From assembly GCA_963792785.1 (NCBI GenBank), contig CAWBXO010000001.1, forward strand, positions 1,922,001 to 1,986,000: a DNA stretch of 64,000 nucleotides. The letters are read 5' to 3'. Within the stretch, counting starts at the first letter, position 1; each line of letters begins with the position of its first letter. Shown here in pieces: positions 63,453-64,000 of this stretch. Under the pieces are notes generated by a model, which searched no databases, was not told the DNA's origin, and saw nothing but the letters and a program-made list of their open reading frames with translations. Source of the stretch: CAWIMX01 sp963792785 (GTDB lineage Bacteria; Acidobacteriota; Vicinamibacteria; Vicinamibacterales; CAVVIG01). A program made the position numbers and the translations under genes.

Positions 63453-64000
63453 GTGACCCCTTCGTTCGGAACCGCTCTTCGGTCGGCCCGCCAGGCCGCG
63501 CGTATCGCCGTTCTGGCGGCACTGGTGGCCGCGTGGACTGCGCCGGCGAGCGCGCAGCATCGCGCGCGGCTCAGCGACGACCTGACGACCCATCTCCGCG
63601 CGGGCAGCCAGACGATCGACGTGATCGTCGAGGGCGACCAGGGGACGGTCAACGAGCTGGCGCGCCGCTACAACCTCAAGGTCCACAAGCGGCTGGCGAG
63701 CGGCGGTGTGCTGCGCGTGAACGCCGGCCAGCTCGACGCGCTGCAGCAGGACGGCCTCGTCGATCACCTCTCGGGCGACGTCCGGCTCCACTCGACCGTG
63801 GAGGACGTGACGGCCGAGACGATCGGCGCCGACCAGCTCTGGGCGGGCGCCGGGTCGCTGCCGCGGCTGTCGGGCAAGGCAATCGGCGTGGCGGTGATCG
63901 ACTCCGGGATTGACGTGAACCATCCTGCGCTCAAGGGCAAGGTGGTGGCGGCGGTGGACTTCACCGGCACGGGCTCCACGGCCGACGCGTTCGGCCATGG
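63453..64000 (+). CDS. Subtilisin-like serine protease (S8), C-terminus beyond window
   Basis: The frame is open from GTG 63453 (AGGGAG about ten bases upstream) to the window edge. A signal peptide (IAVLAALVAAWTAPASAQ) is followed by an I9-like inhibitor prodomain (about residues 52-115). The catalytic domain then begins, with Asp150 in GVAVIDSGIDVNHPAL. The last complete codons read GH, placing the catalytic His182 at the window end. The serine motif is outside the window. It is a secreted protease. Confidence 0.88.
   Translation, partial: MTPSFGTALRSARQAARIAVLAALVAAWTAPASAQHRARLSDDLTTHLRAGSQTIDVIVEGDQGTVNELARRYNLKVHKRLASGGVLRVNAGQLDALQQDGLVDHLSGDVRLHSTVEDVTAETIGADQLWAGAGSLPRLSGKAIGVAVIDSGIDVNHPALKGKVVAAVDFTGTGSTADAFGH

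Overview
The window is strongly GC-rich, gene-dense bacterial chromosome from a diderm: it carries lpxC, tamB with an Omp85 partner, many lipoproteins and periplasmic proteins, and zinc-finger anti-sigma control. The mix of ECF sigma factors, two-component kinases, TrmFO, GTG/TTG starts, PEGA proteins and secreted 'PDFSGxW' proteins fits Acidobacteriota, most likely the Vicinamibacteria. That assignment is inference. No rRNA, tRNA, CRISPR array, IS element or prophage was recognised.

Layout. (1) 1-14758, all minus: hslV-hslU-lipoprotein-FAH hydrolase-transaldolase-acyl-CoA carboxylase (carboxyltransferase, biotin carboxylase, BCCP)-tamB-Omp85. Every gene from the carboxyltransferase on overlaps the next by 1-4 nt. 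(2) 14.9-16.2 kb, plus: two PEGA-domain secreted proteins behind a well-matched sigma-54 promoter. (3) 16.2-20.4 kb, minus: ECF sigma/anti-sigma, two envelope proteins of unknown function and an APC permease. (4) 20.6-28.1 kb, plus: a GAF/PAS histidine kinase with an HTH-receiver fusion protein, an ABC-F ATPase, and an NtrB/NtrC-type pair that could activate sigma-54 promoters. (5) 28.1-34.1 kb, minus: dprA-topA-trmFO-xerC. (6) 34.3-39 kb, plus: TPR protein, lipoprotein, rplU-rpmA-obgE-nadD-rsfS-comF. (7) 39-40.8 kb, minus: lysA and tmk. (8) 40.9-43.5 kb, plus: a compact operon of ECF sigma, STAS protein, small helical protein and an unusual radical SAM protein. (9) 43.6-49.5 kb, minus: secreted protein, two tandem 2OG-Fe(II) oxygenases, lpxC, uvrA. 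(10) 49.5-53.8 kb: permease, beta-propeller, HNH nuclease, NlpC/P60 lipoprotein, small basic protein. (11) 53.6-62.9 kb, minus: mtgA, M48 metallopeptidase, aminotransferase plus aldolase (glyoxylate-type pair), polytopic membrane protein, and a peptide-type ABC importer without ATPases. (12) 63.2-64.0 kb, plus: small HTH protein and the start of a subtilase.

Two things stand out. First, many intergenic junctions hold short arrays of 7-20-bp words repeated directly and inverted. Several word families recur at two distant loci, and the words are rich in stop codons and often encode the last residues and stop of the upstream gene. Second, the sigma/STAS/88-aa/radical-SAM operon has a radical SAM enzyme whose SPASM-like cysteine motif precedes the core, whose cluster motif looks like CX3CX3C, and which ends in a beta-rich domain. 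Eight genes carry fourteen apparent single-base indels; reading through them restores full-length conserved proteins, so they probably reflect assembly error rather than decay.
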